Assembly: GCA_963965975.1 (NCBI GenBank)
Contig: OZ014418.1
Coordinates: 5,964,775-6,028,774, forward strand
DNA from: Xestospongia bergquistia
Lineage: Eukaryota > Porifera > Demospongiae > Haplosclerida > Petrosiidae
Direction: 5' to 3'
Length of the DNA stretch: 64,000 nt
The notes under the pieces are model-generated. The model saw only the letters and a list, made by a program, of their open reading frames with translations, had not been told where the DNA came from and searched no databases. A program made the translations under genes and the position numbers. This document shows positions 1 to 12,379 of the stretch, in pieces (within the stretch, counting starts at the first letter, position 1; each line of letters starts with the position of its first letter).

Positions 1-456
1 TTAAATGCAACCTAATGACCATATATTGGTTAAATCAGCCAATAATTTTTTCAGTGATATATAACTATTAACTGACTGAATGTGTATTATAGTTTTATTG
101 ATGCTTTTATATATTATGTTTCATTCAGACTCTTCTTTAGAAATAGATATATGTTGTATATAATTTTTTTTTATTACAAAGCTAAAAGCTGGTCAGTCTT
201 GTTAGTTAATCATAAAATGAGTCTTAGATGCTATCAAGGCATTCAAAAGAGTTTGGACACTCAGGCCAAAGTTGTATTATTTGATTTTATTAAACAAAAT
301 GCTGGAGTTGGTCATTACTCAGATATATTTATGTAGAAAAAGCATTTTAGTCATTTTTCAAATTAATGCAACCACATGGTACTACTCAGACTTTCTTAAG
401 TGCTATTGAAATATTTAGTGCCATATTTATATAACACGTCACATATATTTATATAG
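1..456 (+). other. 3' part of G1 intron 3
   Basis: No coding signal. The sequence is homologous to the interior of intron 3 of G2 (around 5,920-7,550): both carry a block with GGTTAAATCA..CCAATAATTTTTTCAG and the later ACTGACTGA segment. It ends in the AG acceptor before exon 4 at 457. Confidence 0.6.
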
Positions 457-1930
457 ATAGAACATCTGCTAAAACAAACTCTGGCAGTACATAATATCAG
501 TGTGCTTAATATAGTTCATGTTTGGTCATATGAGAATGTTTCAGATATTAAAGATCTGTTTGTAAGTTTTGTACTGTAAAGTTGCTATGTTTTAGAACTT
601 AATTATATAGGTCAGTGATGCTAGAATAATATTTCTTAATACATTCATTGAAACAGCCAAAAAAATTTTATGTGAGGTAAAACACAATGCATGCATATAA
701 GAACATACTGCCACACTTCTATACATAGAGATGAAATTTATTGTTTTGTCAAAATGTCAATCTTCTTATAAAATTAACCTTTTGTCCAAATCTCATATGA
801 AGGCCTACAGTAGAGGGATTTATTATCCTGACTATGGTTGGTTATTACGTGGATGGTATAATGAAGACTGGCTCCTATCTGATCCTAGTGTACAATGTAC
901 TACACAACAACTTACTAAAGTAGTAGAGAGAGGGATAGTTGTACAACAATATACTGAAGTAAGTGTATATTGTAAGTGACTGTAATATAAAGTACTATAT
1001 GTCTATAGGAAGATAAGAGATCCAGTATTTCATCTTATGGTTATGATGCTGTTTGGAGTCTTGGAGTAGCTTTGAATTCAACTCTAAATATGATTAATGA
1101 TAATACAGTTAATGAGAGTAACTGTATAGGACCATTCAGTCCATTATATAACAGGACTACTGGTATTGACTGTCTACTAAGATATAATTTATTGAACAAT
1201 GAGTTCACAGGCAAATCAGTGAGTTCATTAAGTTTATTTATTCTAATTTGACCTATATCATTACCATATATAGGGTAGTGTAGCATTTACTAAGAAAGGA
1301 ATCAGGACTTTAGGAACACTACATTTACTACAATACAGGAACAGTAAGTTGTTATATTGTAAATAAATATAATTATTATAAGTGCATTGTTTTTAATCTC
1401 CTAATTTACTCATATAGAGTCATTAATAAAATATGCTACTATCAACATAACCAGTGGTAATATAATATATTTACCTAATGAAGATAACTCTACAGTTTGG
1501 CCAGGTATAATAACTAATAACAATTGTGTTATTTAACTATATTAGCTGGTCTACCACCTGATGGCTCTCCTATAAAAGTCCTTGTAACTTATTCAACTGT
1601 ACTTTTAGTTATTGTGTATTTATGGTCATCACTTGGTATTGTATTCTCAATTATTTGTCTAATTTTTAATATTGTTTTCAGGAAAAGAAAGTATGTTCAA
1701 TTTATCACATGATGTATTGTTATAATTACATTTACATGATAGAATCATTCGTCTTACTAGTCCTAATCTCAACTATTTTATTATTCTGGGAGTATTCATG
1801 ACCTACACCTCATTTTTTTTCCATCATGGCAATTACAAAAGTTTGAAAATTTTAGAAGTTACTTGTTCTGTAAGTATAATTACTTTTGTGTATGTCCATA
1901 TCTTCTGCATTATGAAATGTACAATGTCTT

Positions 1931-2000
<70 letters not shown>

Positions 2001-2958
2001 ATATTTAAGCAATAGACTGTGTTTTATTTATAGGTTATGATCCAACATTGTCTGCTTATGTATTTACATAATAAAAAGATGTTTTAATCTTTTTTAAAGA
2101 ATGTTCAAAAATTATATTCAAATGTTTGTCATAGATATATCTTTGGTTACTATTTCTTGCAATGACTTTAATCTTTGGACCAATTTTGGCTAAATTAATA
2201 AGAGTGTATTACATCTTCCATAATCCTACTTCTAAAAAAAAGGTATACATATATATTGTATAACTTTATATATTTAATAATATCAACAACTATTATTATT
2301 TTAGATATTAACAGACAAGCACCTCTTAATATTAGTTCTTATCATTGAGTCTGTTATGATACTATTGCTAACAATTAGGACAGCTATTCCACAAGCAAGA
2401 CCTAGTCCATATTATAATTATAAAGAGAATGCATATCCTTCAAAGAAAAATGTGAGCTATGAATAATAATTGAGAAATGTTTTGTTATCTTTATTATAGG
2501 AAAAGGGAATTCTTGTTGAATATTATACAATAAAGTGCTACACAACAGGTTCTTTTATTTGGACTATCATTTTTGGTAGTTACATTGGAATTCTTGAAGT
2601 TATAGCTGTAATATTGGCTCTTAAAATTCGTAATATTACAATAAAGGCAGTCAATGATTCAAAAAATGTGATTGATATTGTCTTCATTGTATCTATGACT
2701 TCTATTGTTACTTTGATCTCTTTTTTTTTCTTGGAGACTATAATAATATAGCAAGTGGTTTAAGTGGTACAGCACTATTAATTGGAGTAACTGGTGTTAT
2801 AATTTTGACATTTGTTCCAAAGGTTGGTATATTCTTATATTTTCATTATTTCATCTTATATTGATTAGATGTGGTCTTTATACAAAGACCCTGATGGTAA
2901 GAGTGTGTTTGAAGAGGAAGAATACAACCAAGGAGTACATACAGCACGAAACATGTGA
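457..2958 (+). pseudogene. GABA-B-like class C GPCR, copy G1 (5' exons outside window; frameshifted)
   Basis: Exons 4-15 of the array gene are present; exons 1-3 lie left of the window. Exons: 457-561, 611-676, 803-958, 1009-1218, 1274-1343, 1418-1504, 1546-1690, 1743-1869, 2135-2242, 2305-2451, 2500-2822, 2869-2958. They encode the second half of the ligand-binding domain and all seven helices, ending in the shared WSLYKDPDG tail. Exon 14 is 323 bp instead of 324. A run of nine T at 2731-2739 is one base short, so the frame reaches TAG at the first codons after helix 6 and helix 7 is lost. Exon 13 has Arg where the paralogues have Gly (LLLTIRTAIPQ). Splice sites are intact. A homopolymer sequencing error could mimic the lesion, so pseudogene status is less certain than for G3, G5 and G7. 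Confidence 0.7.
1931..1999. repeat. (TA)n microsatellite
   Basis: A run of GT repeats turns into about 60 bp of uninterrupted TA in intron 11 of G1. The paralogous introns do not have a TA tract of this length. Confidence 0.95.
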
Positions 2959-4585
2959 CAATAATTATATTCTAATGGACTAAAGCAGAACTAGTAGGAT
3001 GCATATCATATCAAACTTTAACATTGAACAAACTAGTTTCACATAAAATCCAACAATTAAATTATTGTAGCTAGTCTAGTGTTTTGTTGTACATTTGATA
3101 TCTATAATAATACATGTATTTTAATATAATCATTTGTTGTTAATAACCTTAAAATATAATATTAAGCTAAGACACAATTAATAAGTGCGAATATCCTAAT
3201 GTTAGACAAAAGATTATAATTATGTAGGATTTTGTATTTCTCTTGTTTAATTGAGTGACTATAGTAATTGGTATAATTAATAGAGAATAGCCAAACAGTT
3301 TAGTTGAAGACAAATTAATGTTGTTGTCAATACTAAAAAAATATTGCATACATAAACAAGGTCACAACTCTATTTCTAAGGCAAAGTTCACCACACATTT
3401 CCTGATGAATGGATCAAAAATCATTAGTGACCCTACAGAATTGTAAGTGACCCCCCAGAGTTTGTAAATAACCCCACAGAAATGGTAGTAGTAAGTGTTA
3501 CAAGTTTGTGGCATGGTCTAAGAACAGTGTAAAAGCAGTACAGTTAATTCCCAGTAACTTAGAAAGTAGAAATAGATTTTTGCCTGTCACTTCTAGTTGA
3601 TGTAATCTTGAACAGCACTGATGGATGAACTAGTATTAATGATCATAATTGGTTCAAGCTTCAGTTTTTTTCATTGTTAAGCCCCTAATTGATGTCCTCA
3701 TAGTGAGTATTAAAATCTTAATTTGAGGGTACTTCCCCTTTCTTAAGACAGGACATATTCAAATGTTCTATTTTTACACAGTGCCTCTCAAAATAATGCA
3801 TGAGACTTTAGTTTCCCTACCTGTAGATTGAAGTAACAGAGCTTATATTGAAGTTGTAGGATCTGGACTTATCCTCTAATTTACCTGAAAATAAATGGAA
3901 CGTGATTATAATGTTGTTTTGCTGATGTCACTGCTAGACCTTATTCAGTGTTAATTTTATTAATATGATTTTTAAATATGCCTACTATGTGTTTTTTTAT
4001 CAGTCAACAGTTTTTAGCTTTTTACAGCAAATGAAGTGGCACTGTTTTGATATCATGTTTGTTTAATGCATGTACATTATTTAATAGATTCCCAACTATG
4101 TGTAATGTGTTATCCAATTCAGCAATGTACAATGAAGCTTAGGAAGGTTTAAGGTCTAGAGAATAAAGATCTACTGGATTGTGTAATCATGGACCAGCTG
4201 GTTGATAAATGAAGGGTTTGTGTAAATCTAGGTGCTTTGTTTTAGAGAAGAATCTAGTTTTATTAAATTCTGGCAATGTTATAATTACTAATTTCAATAT
4301 AGTATAGCAACCTCATTATATTTTGTCCATTTAATATCAATTAATAAATTATTAATAAAGTAGCATGTTAGCAAGTCTGGCGAGTCAAGAATAACTTGAT
4401 GTAACAAATTTAGTGCACAATTCAATCAAAGATGTATTTCTGAAGATATTGTCTGTCTACAACACAAGCTATGAAACAAGTACATAATTATAAATTCATT
4501 TTGGTTTGATTTCGATTAGAATCAATAATTGCTTAAGTAAACCACACCTATATTGGGAACTGTTATTTTATATTCATTATACAAA
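2959..4585. other. Intergenic G1-G2, with UGT 3'-flank homology
   Basis: No gene is visible. The stretch from about 2,960 to 3,350 matches the sequence downstream of G7 that leads into the UGT gene (38,030-38,260), including the block AACAGTTTAGTTGAAGACAA, but the UGT body is missing. From about 3,360 to 4,585 it matches the G5-G6 interval (26,430-27,810). The part from about 4,105 also matches the G3-G4 interval (14,770-15,262). This is the A-to-B spacer of the dimeric repeat and contains the G2 promoter. Confidence 0.6.
4538..4550 (+). promoter_or_regulatory. Conserved CACACCTA promoter element of G2
   Basis: TAAACCACACCTA lies 36 bp before the G2 start codon. Nearly the same word precedes exon 1 of G4 (15,207-15,219, one change), G6 (27,784-27,795), G7 (33,784-33,796) and G8 (40,185-40,197). 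Conservation within a recent duplication is weak evidence of function. CACACC resembles a KLF/Sp-type box. Confidence 0.4.
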
Positions 4586-7500
4586 ATGTATTTTTTCACT
4601 ACTCTCTATTTATCTATTCTCATATTGATATATATACCAGTTGTCAAAGGATCTCCTCATAGTCTTGGAGTTCTATTTGTGTACTCTGACTTATCTCAGT
4701 ATAATTCTACTGAAGCAGTAGATGGTGTTGAAGAAGCAGTTGAAGATGTTGAGTATGAAGACATTGTACCAGGATATAAGTTAGAAATTATTGATTTAAA
4801 GGTACTAGTATAAAAATGGCATTCTTCAGAATCAAATAATTTCATATTCACTCTACAGTACAATAAATCCTCTTGTATTAAGGAGATACTCAAGTACATC
4901 ACAAATCCCATACTATCACAACCTCTGATTGCTATCATTAGTGGAGGCTGTTCTCTACCTACTGATGCTCTGATAGATATAGCTGAATATCAGAATATAC
5001 CACTGGTAAGATTAATTTTGCGTGTTCATACATCAGTTTTGTCATTGACGTCTTTATCATTTTATGGCTTTCATGGACTATTATAGTTTCTTTTTGTTAG
5101 AATAAGTATTTGTTTATTGTTATTGATACATTGATCTGTCACATTAGATATCATACACACCAGACACTTTTAAACAATCAATGAACTACTACCAACTATA
5201 TCCTTCTGATGAACCTGTTATTCAAACCTTGGTTACTGTTATTAAGTTTTATGGATGGTCACGGATATCTATTATTACAGAAGTGGAAAATAAATTTCTA
5301 GAAGTAATTAAATATTTTAATGTATTGTGCCAATACTCAACTGTACAAGATCAAATTATGTATAACTTGTTTATATATAGACATAATATATAATTCCATA
5401 CACAATTAGTATACTATAATATTTGATGTCTGTATTTGTAGCTACCTTGCAAAGAATCTTTGCAATGTAAGTTAAGATTGGTTAAAGAGAAACACATTAG
5501 CATAGTAACTTCAAATCTTTTAAAATATTTGACTCATGTCAGCTAATTGTTAAATTTGGTAATTCTTTAATATCTTATTACAACAGCACTATATTTGCCA
5601 TATAAAATGTTATAAGTGGTACAAACTTTTGACCATAAATATAATGCAGAACAGATGTTATTATGATTACTAATTACTATGGAATTGACAGTTCATTAAC
5701 TTCAGCAAATGACATAGAAAGAACAAGTATGTGGTACATAAGACTGTCCTGTTATAAATTCCATAGTAACAGTCCTTACACATAAGCCTAGCCTCCGTGA
5801 AAATTCTTGTGTCTAATTATTGAGATGTTAACAAAATCTTCATACCACTGACAATTAGACTGCTTAATACATTAGTTATAAAAACAATGTAATGGTTACA
5901 ACTTGTCATTGTCTTATATGCAATCTAAATGACCATATGTTGGTTAAATCAACCAATAATTTTTTCAGTAATGTAACTATTAACTGACTGAGCTTGTATG
6001 TAGTTTTATAGATGTTTTTATATGCAATGTCTTTCACACCCTTCTTTAGAAATAGATATATGCTGTATATAAATCTTTGCTTAATACAAAGCTAAACGTT
6101 GGTTAGTCTAGTTAGTTAATCATAAATATGACATCAATAGGAGTGGAAAATGAGAATTAGATGCAACCAAGGCATTCAAAAGTGTTGAAAAAATTGCAAT
6201 ATTTGAGTTTATTAAGTAAAGTCTTCAATATAACCTTCAATATATTATTACTAAATTTGCCATATACAAGATCAAAGTGGTACAAAATAACCAAAGTATA
6301 ATGCAGAACGATTATAAAATTATGAAAGTATAGGCTATAGATTGCAACATTGAGTCTGTGTTAAAGTTTACTTTCATTGAAGACAATGTCAATATTTCCT
6401 TCAGATATTGCAGTGAAATGATTAATGCAAATTATTATTTTTATCTATAATCTATATTTTGAAAATAATACTTTCCCAGTTCAATTGATAAAATAACACT
6501 ATCACTGTTTATATATGATAGGCTTTTACTAAACAACACTAGTTTTAGTTTCAACTGTACATGTAAACTAGTCACTAAAATATTTTTTGCTTATGTAAGC
6601 ATATAAATTAACTGACTGACTACTAGAGGCTTGTATGAGTCAATTTGTAGATGCTTTTTTATGCGATGTTTTATTCAGCCTTTTGTAAAAATAAGTATGT
6701 ATTGTGCATAAATCTTTGCTTAATACAAAGATAAAAGCTGTTTAGTCTAGTAGTTAAACACTGTAACTACTAGGCTTATATATATATATATATATACAGA
6801 TATTTATGTATAGAAGTAGTGTTGTGTAGGTATACCAAAACTAACTAAAATATATTTTTGTAAGGAGTAGAACATTTCAGTATACTAAATAGCAATAAAC
6901 AAATATACACTACCTTAATAATACTGAAACTAAAGCTAAAATTTAACTTTTATCTTAATTTTTTTGTTGTTATCTTATTGTTTATTTCTTTGTGTCCATA
7001 AAACCTAACAACATATCAAGACCTATAAAGAAATTTTAATTTTTAGCTGCCACTAGCTATAACTATATGTAACTACATATGTAACTACATATGTAACTAC
7101 ATATAAAAATTGAGCGTTTAAAATCAAAGGTGCTGAGTTGAAAACTATATTTGAAGAGTTTAATTTTAAGTATATTTCAAGTTGCTATATGTGAGGTAGT
7201 TTTCTTTATAAACACATAAAGCATTTGCCAAATTATTTATAGTAGACAAATTAATAATGAAGACCTGTAGTATTCCTTTGGAATAAATTCACTTAATTTA
7301 TATAAAGTAAAACTAAAACTAAAACAAAAGATCTTCAGACATAACTGAATCTATAACTAGAACTAAAAAGTTTTAATATATGTATGCTAAAAATAAAATA
7401 ATTTTATCATAGTAAAACAACACTTTTTTTAAAAATAGCCAAAATGTCGTTATTATTATCTCTACAACTACATACTTCACTCTAATTTTTGTTAGAGTCA

Positions 7501-10043
7501 TTGAAAAAATTATATTTATATGTTTATATAACACATCATATATATTTATATAGATAGAATATCAGCTAAAACAAAGTCTGGCAGTTCACAATATCAGTGT
7601 ACTTAATACAGTTCATGTTTGGTCATATGACAATGTTTCAGATGTTAAAGATATGTTTGTAAGTTTGTGTTGTCCAGTTGTTTAAAAACTTAATCATGTA
7701 GGTCAGTGATGCTAGAATAACATTTCTTAATACATTCATTGAAACATCAAGAAAAATTTTATGTGAGGTAAACAATAATAGAAATGAATGCATACAAAAA
7801 AATATTACTACATTTCCTGACCATTGAAATGAAACTGAAAGTTTATTGTTTTATACAAATGCTATACTTCAAAGAAATGCATGCATACAAGAACATACTG
7901 CCACATGTCTATACTTAGAGATGAAATTTATTGTTTTATCAAAATGTTAATCTTATAAAATTAACCTTTTGTCCAATATCATATGAAGGCTTACAATAGA
8001 GGGATTTATTATCCTGACTATGGTTGGTTATTCCATGGATGGTATAATGAAGACTGGCTCTTATCTGATCTTAGTGTACACTGTGCTACACAACAACTTG
8101 CTAAAGTAGTAGAGAGAGGGATAGTTGTACAACAATATACTGAAGTAAGTGTATATTGTAAGTGACTATAATATAAAGTACTATATGTCTATAGGAAGAT
8201 AAGAGATCCAGTATTTCATCTTATGGTTATGATGCTGTTTGGAGTCTTGGAGTAGCTTTGAATTCAACTCTTAATATGATTAATGATAATACAGTTAATG
8301 AGACTAACTGTAAAGGACCATTTAGTCCATTATATAACAGGAGTGCTGGTACTGACTGTCTACTAAGATATAACTTATTGAACAATGAGTTCAATGGGAA
8401 ATCAGTGAGTTCATTAAGTTTTTTTAATTCTAATTTGACCTATATCATTACAACATATAGGGCAATGTAGCATTTACTAAGAAAAGAATGAGGACTTTAG
8501 GAACACTATATTTACTACAATACAGAAACAGTAAGCTGTTATATTGTAAATAAATATAATTATTATAAGTGCATTGTTTTTAATCTCCTAATATACTCAT
8601 ATAGAGTTATTAATAAAATATGCTACTATGAACATAACCAGTGGTAATATAATATATTTACCTAATGAAGATAACTCTACAGTTTGGCCAGGTATAATAA
8701 CTAATAACAATTCTGTTATTGTAATTTGACTATATAAGCTGGTCTACCACCTGATGGCTCTCCTATAAAAGTCTTTGTAACCTATTCAACTGTACTATTA
8801 GTTATTGTGTATTTATGGTCATCACTTGGTATTGTATTCTCAATTATTTGTCTAATTTTTAATATTGTTTTCAGGAAAAGAAAGTATGTTCAATTTATCA
8901 CATGATGTAATGTTATATTATATTTACTTGATAGAATCATTCGTCTTACTAGTCCTAATCTCAACTATTTCATTATTCTGGGAGTAATCACATTCTACAG
9001 TTCAAATTTTCTCCATTTTGAGAAAACATTATTTTTTTTTAAATTTGCATGTCCTGTAAGTATAGTTACCTTATGAATGTGTATGTATATGGAATGCCAG
9101 GAATGTCTTACTTATAGTAAAATGACGCTTTAATTTTTTGCATTCACATTTTTCCATAGACAATCCTTTGGACACAATCTCTTGGAGTAACTTTGGTTTT
9201 TGGACCAATTTTGGCTAAATTAATAAGAATCTATTACATATTCCACAATCCAACTTCTAGAAAAAAAGTATACATATATATTGTATAATTTTATATATTT
9301 AATAATATCAACAACTATTATTATTGTTTTAGATATTGACAGACAAGCATCTATTAATAATAGTTGTTATAATTGAGTCTATTATGATACTATTACTAAC
9401 AATTGGGACAGCTATTCCACAAATAAGACTTAGTCCATATTATGATAAAGACAAAGAATATCATCCAGAGAAAAATGTAAGAGAAAGATGCACAATACAG
9501 TATACTGTATATGGTATTGTACTAAGTTTTAATTTATAATAGACATTATAAGACTATTGTCTTAATTATTTCAGGAAAAGGGAATTTTTGTGGAATATTA
9601 TGACATAAAGTGCTACTCAAAAATCTCTTTTATTTGGTCTGTCATTCTTAGTATTTACATTGGAATTCTTGAAGTTATAGCTGTAATATTGGCTATCAAA
9701 ATTCGTAATGTTACAATGAAGGCAATCAATGACTCTAAAAATGTGATTGATACTGTCTTCATTGTGATTATAACTACTACTGCTGCTTTCACCTTTTTAT
9801 ATTTTCTTGGAGACTACAGTAATATAAGAGTTGGTTTTTTGATTATGACACTTTTAGTGGGAGCAACTAGTGTTATAATTTTGACATTTGTTCCAAAGGT
9901 CGGTATATTCTTATATTTTTGTTATTTAATGTTATATTGACTAGATGTGGTCCTTATACAAAGACCCTGATGGTAAGAGTGTGTTTGAAGAGGAAAAATA
10001 CAATCACGGAGTACATGGAGCATCAAACTTGGTTTCAAACTAA
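4586..10043 (+). CDS. GABA-B-like class C GPCR, copy G2 (intact, 717 aa)
   Basis: Fifteen exons: 4586-4801, 4859-5005, 5148-5303, 7554-7658, 7702-7767, 7989-8144, 8195-8404, 8461-8530, 8605-8691, 8739-8883, 8935-9055, 9160-9267, 9333-9476, 9575-9898, 9945-10043. All borders are GT..AG and the frame is open throughout. Exon 1 encodes a signal peptide (MYFFTTLYLSILILIYI) followed by the ligand-binding fold, which runs to about residue 410. It includes IKFYGWSRISIITE, a GWYNEDW motif as in GABA-B subunits, and GYDAVWSLGVALN. Exon 10 (LPPDGSP, then SSLGIVFSIICLIFNI) starts the seven-helix domain. The Cys pair of helix 3 and loop 2 is present. Helix 6 is preceded by KAINDSK, matching the GABA-B loop 3 pattern, and helix 7 ends in TFVPK. 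The tail is 32 residues with no coiled coil. Role inferred: plasma-membrane receptor coupled to G proteins; ligand unknown. Confidence 0.9.
5304..7553 (+). other. Large intron 3 of G2
   Basis: This 2.25-kb AT-rich intron has no open reading frame of note. It shares blocks with intron 3 of G1, G4 and G6, for example the segments starting GAACTTTACTTTCATTGA. It also carries a short TA tract (about 6,777-6,797) and three tandem copies of a 12-bp unit (7,069-7,104). Confidence 0.6.
7069..7104. repeat. Three 12-bp tandem repeats
   Basis: GTAACTACATAT occurs three times head to tail inside intron 3 of G2. Confidence 0.9.
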
Positions 10044-10549
10044 AGCTGCACATCTAGAAATACTAAACTAATAATATGTATATTAACTATTAACTTTGAG
10101 CAATTTGGTTTCTCATATGTCCTAAACAGTGTCCTACATTTCAAAATATTATAGCCATTTGGTCTTTTGTAATGCATTTCTTTGATTTTAAAACATTACA
10201 TAAATTTTTAATATGTATAATGATTTTTCATTAATGCGCTTATAAATATATTTTTAAGTCAAAATAAACATGCCTCATTCATGCTTACAAAGACTCCAAT
10301 AGTAGTAATCAATAATTATTAATAGTTATTAATAAAGAAATGTTAAAACCCTCATCTAAAAGTATCGATTAGTTTGAAAGGTAATATAGTATTTAAATTT
10401 ATTTATGTATCGTTAAATAGTTTACAATTTATTTGTACAAGAAAATTATTTAAATGTAAATGCACAACTCTAAAACTAAATACAACTAATATTTATATGT
10501 CATAACTAATACTATAGAACTAGTGTTTTATAAATACTTTATTCTTATT
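10044..10549. other. 3' flank of G2
   Basis: Non-coding. It is closely repeated after G4 (21,108-21,584) and G6 (32,638-33,114), so it belongs to the B-to-A spacer of the dimer. No other feature is seen. Confidence 0.5.
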
Positions 10550-10655
10550 GGATACCAATTGTCAAAGAATATTTTATAATCATAAGGTTCTATTTGTATA
10601 AAATTCTACTGATCATGATGTACTAGATATGGCCTTCAAGAGGCATCCATTTTAA
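10550..10655 (+). pseudogene. Decayed GPCR exon 1 relic (unit I)
   Basis: The order of recognisable words follows exon 1 of the receptors: ACCAATTGTCAAAG, GGTTCTATTTGTAT, AATTCTACTGA, then CAAGAGGCAT. It lacks an open frame. Equivalent relics stand at 21,585-21,677 and 33,115-33,225, so the decay began before the dimer was amplified. Confidence 0.5.
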
Positions 10656-10828
10656 AGTCGGAACACCCTTGTGTTAAACAAATTATAATTAGGTAGGATT
10701 TTATATATCCATAGCTTCTATCTTAAATGATTTGAATACATTAATTGGTATATATAATTGATGGAGAACCAAACAGTTTAGGTAAAGACGAACTAATGTT
10801 GTTGTTGATAATAAAAATGCTATATACA

Positions 10829-11100
10829 TAAGGAAGACAGGTGACCAAGGCCAGACTTATACTATCAGTAACGTCACTAATTGTACCTATATATACATAC
10901 TAATGTAAGTGATCTGAGAATCTTGTGCGTGGTTCAATAACCACTGAACAAAGTCCAAAGAAGGTGATGGTTGAAGTAATATAGGTCCAACATAATGCTG
11001 TAAATGAAGTAAAGTTTTTGACCAATCAAGTCCAACTATTGTAGTTATCAGGATAGGCTGTATTAATATTAATGTATAAATGCCTTGATGTTTATCTATA
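10829..11100 (-). pseudogene. UGT relic (unit I)
   Basis: Read on the - strand, 10,887-11,100 encodes fragments matching the intact UGT at 38,286-39,908: DWSKTLLHLQHYVGPILLQP and DFVQWLLNHAQDSQITYISM. The stretch at 10,829-10,870 matches the coding sequence of its C-terminal membrane anchor. The nucleotide-binding signature between these parts is deleted, and the N-terminal half is absent. At about 11,097 the sequence jumps directly into GPCR exon 14 on the other strand. Confidence 0.75.
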
Positions 11101-11410
11101 GCTGTAATATTGGCTCTTAAAACATGCATACAATAAGGCTATCAATGGCTCTAAAGATGTGATTGATATTATCTTTGTTGTGAATATATTCCGCGTTGAT
11201 CTTTAATTATTTTCTTGAAAATTGAAATATTGGTATACTTCTATCCTTTAATCTCATTAATTCATTTTATAATATATTGATTATATATTATATGTTCTCA
11301 TACAAAGATCCTGATATTAAGAGTGTGTTTGAAGAAGAATGTAATAAAGGAATACATATAGTTTCAAACATAGTTACGCCAGTTCTACTAATGGAGTATG
11401 TCACTGAACT
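11097..11410 (+). pseudogene. GPCR exon 14-15 relic joined to UGT relic (unit I)
   Basis: From GCTGTAATATTGGCT onward the + strand matches the helix 5 to helix 6 part of exon 14, with frameshifts. About 11,290-11,375 then matches exon 15 (reads YKDPDIKSVFEEE). The helix 7 part is decayed. This is the 3' end of a lost receptor copy. Confidence 0.6.
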
Positions 11411-11452
11411 AGTAATATACATGTCAAACTTTAATTTGAGCAGTATGGTTTT

Positions 11453-11958
11453 CGTTATGTATACCCCTAAAAATTATCCTACATTTTTGATCATTATTAT
11501 TATTTCAACAGGACCATAGGGCCTGCTGAGGTCAGTCAGACGATAGCCTGACCACTTTTTGACATCTCAAATTACATATTTTGCTAATTTTTATACTGTG
11601 TGATAGGGTTTAGGGAATAGTATTAATTTCGCATTAAAGTACAACATTTTCAGCCAGCTACTTAGACACAACGTAATTTTTCCGTTTTTATTACATTGAT
11701 AATGTTATTACTATAAATAATCCTTTTGTCGTCACTTTGCCTCTTGGATAAGGAGTTCTTTAACTGCATAAAGTTCGTCAGATGATGCTTTCTGTCGTTC
11801 CTATAATTAATAATTAATTAATAATTAATACTCTTGGGAAGTTACTTTTCTACGGCCCTGTTTTAATACTGATCACCTGCACTAGTAAAACAAACGCCAA
11901 CGCACCATGGTGTAAGAATTTAAAATTATTTTTACCTACATAAAGTCTTGTTTTACTG
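11453..11958. repeat. Duplicated 0.5-kb block of unknown origin, copy 1
   Basis: Nearly identical to 22,205-22,711. It has no resemblance to receptor or UGT sequence and looks less AT-rich than its surroundings. On the - strand at about 11,737-11,801 an AG acceptor (TTATAG) precedes a short open frame that reads ERQKASSDELYAVKELLIQE and ends soon after in a stop. This could be the last exon of a small foreign gene caught in the duplication. I do not recognise the protein. Confidence 0.5.
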
Positions 11959-12379
11959 TAAGATTAGACAATACATAGTTGTGGCTTGATATCCAATGTA
12001 ATTTAGTGTTTGAAGATTATGAATTTAATTAAATTTGGACATTTGTGGCATAAAATGTTAATGATTTTATGTCACCACCACCAAGTATTTGCTGAATGCA
12101 ATGCTGTATCTGGATACAGTGCTATCATGTTGCTATATCAAGTCTAAGTTCCATGTCTGAACTTTATACAGCCATGATATCATGTCATAAATAATGATAT
12201 TGTCTGTCTAATGATGTCACATATATATACAGGCTATAAGATGTTAGTATGAATGTACTTGTCTATCATATATAGCTTCTAGTAATAATTATATCTATCT
12301 CTCATAATGCATTATAATGGTACTTCATTGAAATAATGTAGTTACATACTTAATAATCTATAATTTTATTCTCATATAG

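Noticed and set aside
1041..1286. Antisense open frames of about 80 codons across exon 7-8 of each receptor copy (also 12,955, 19,247, 24,672, 50,302)
   Set aside because: They recur only because exon 7 is conserved on the other strand. They have no splice or family features of their own.
3640..3670. GGTTCAAGC-type B-box candidate
   Set aside because: Not conserved in the paralogous segment near 26,715 and no tRNA fold.
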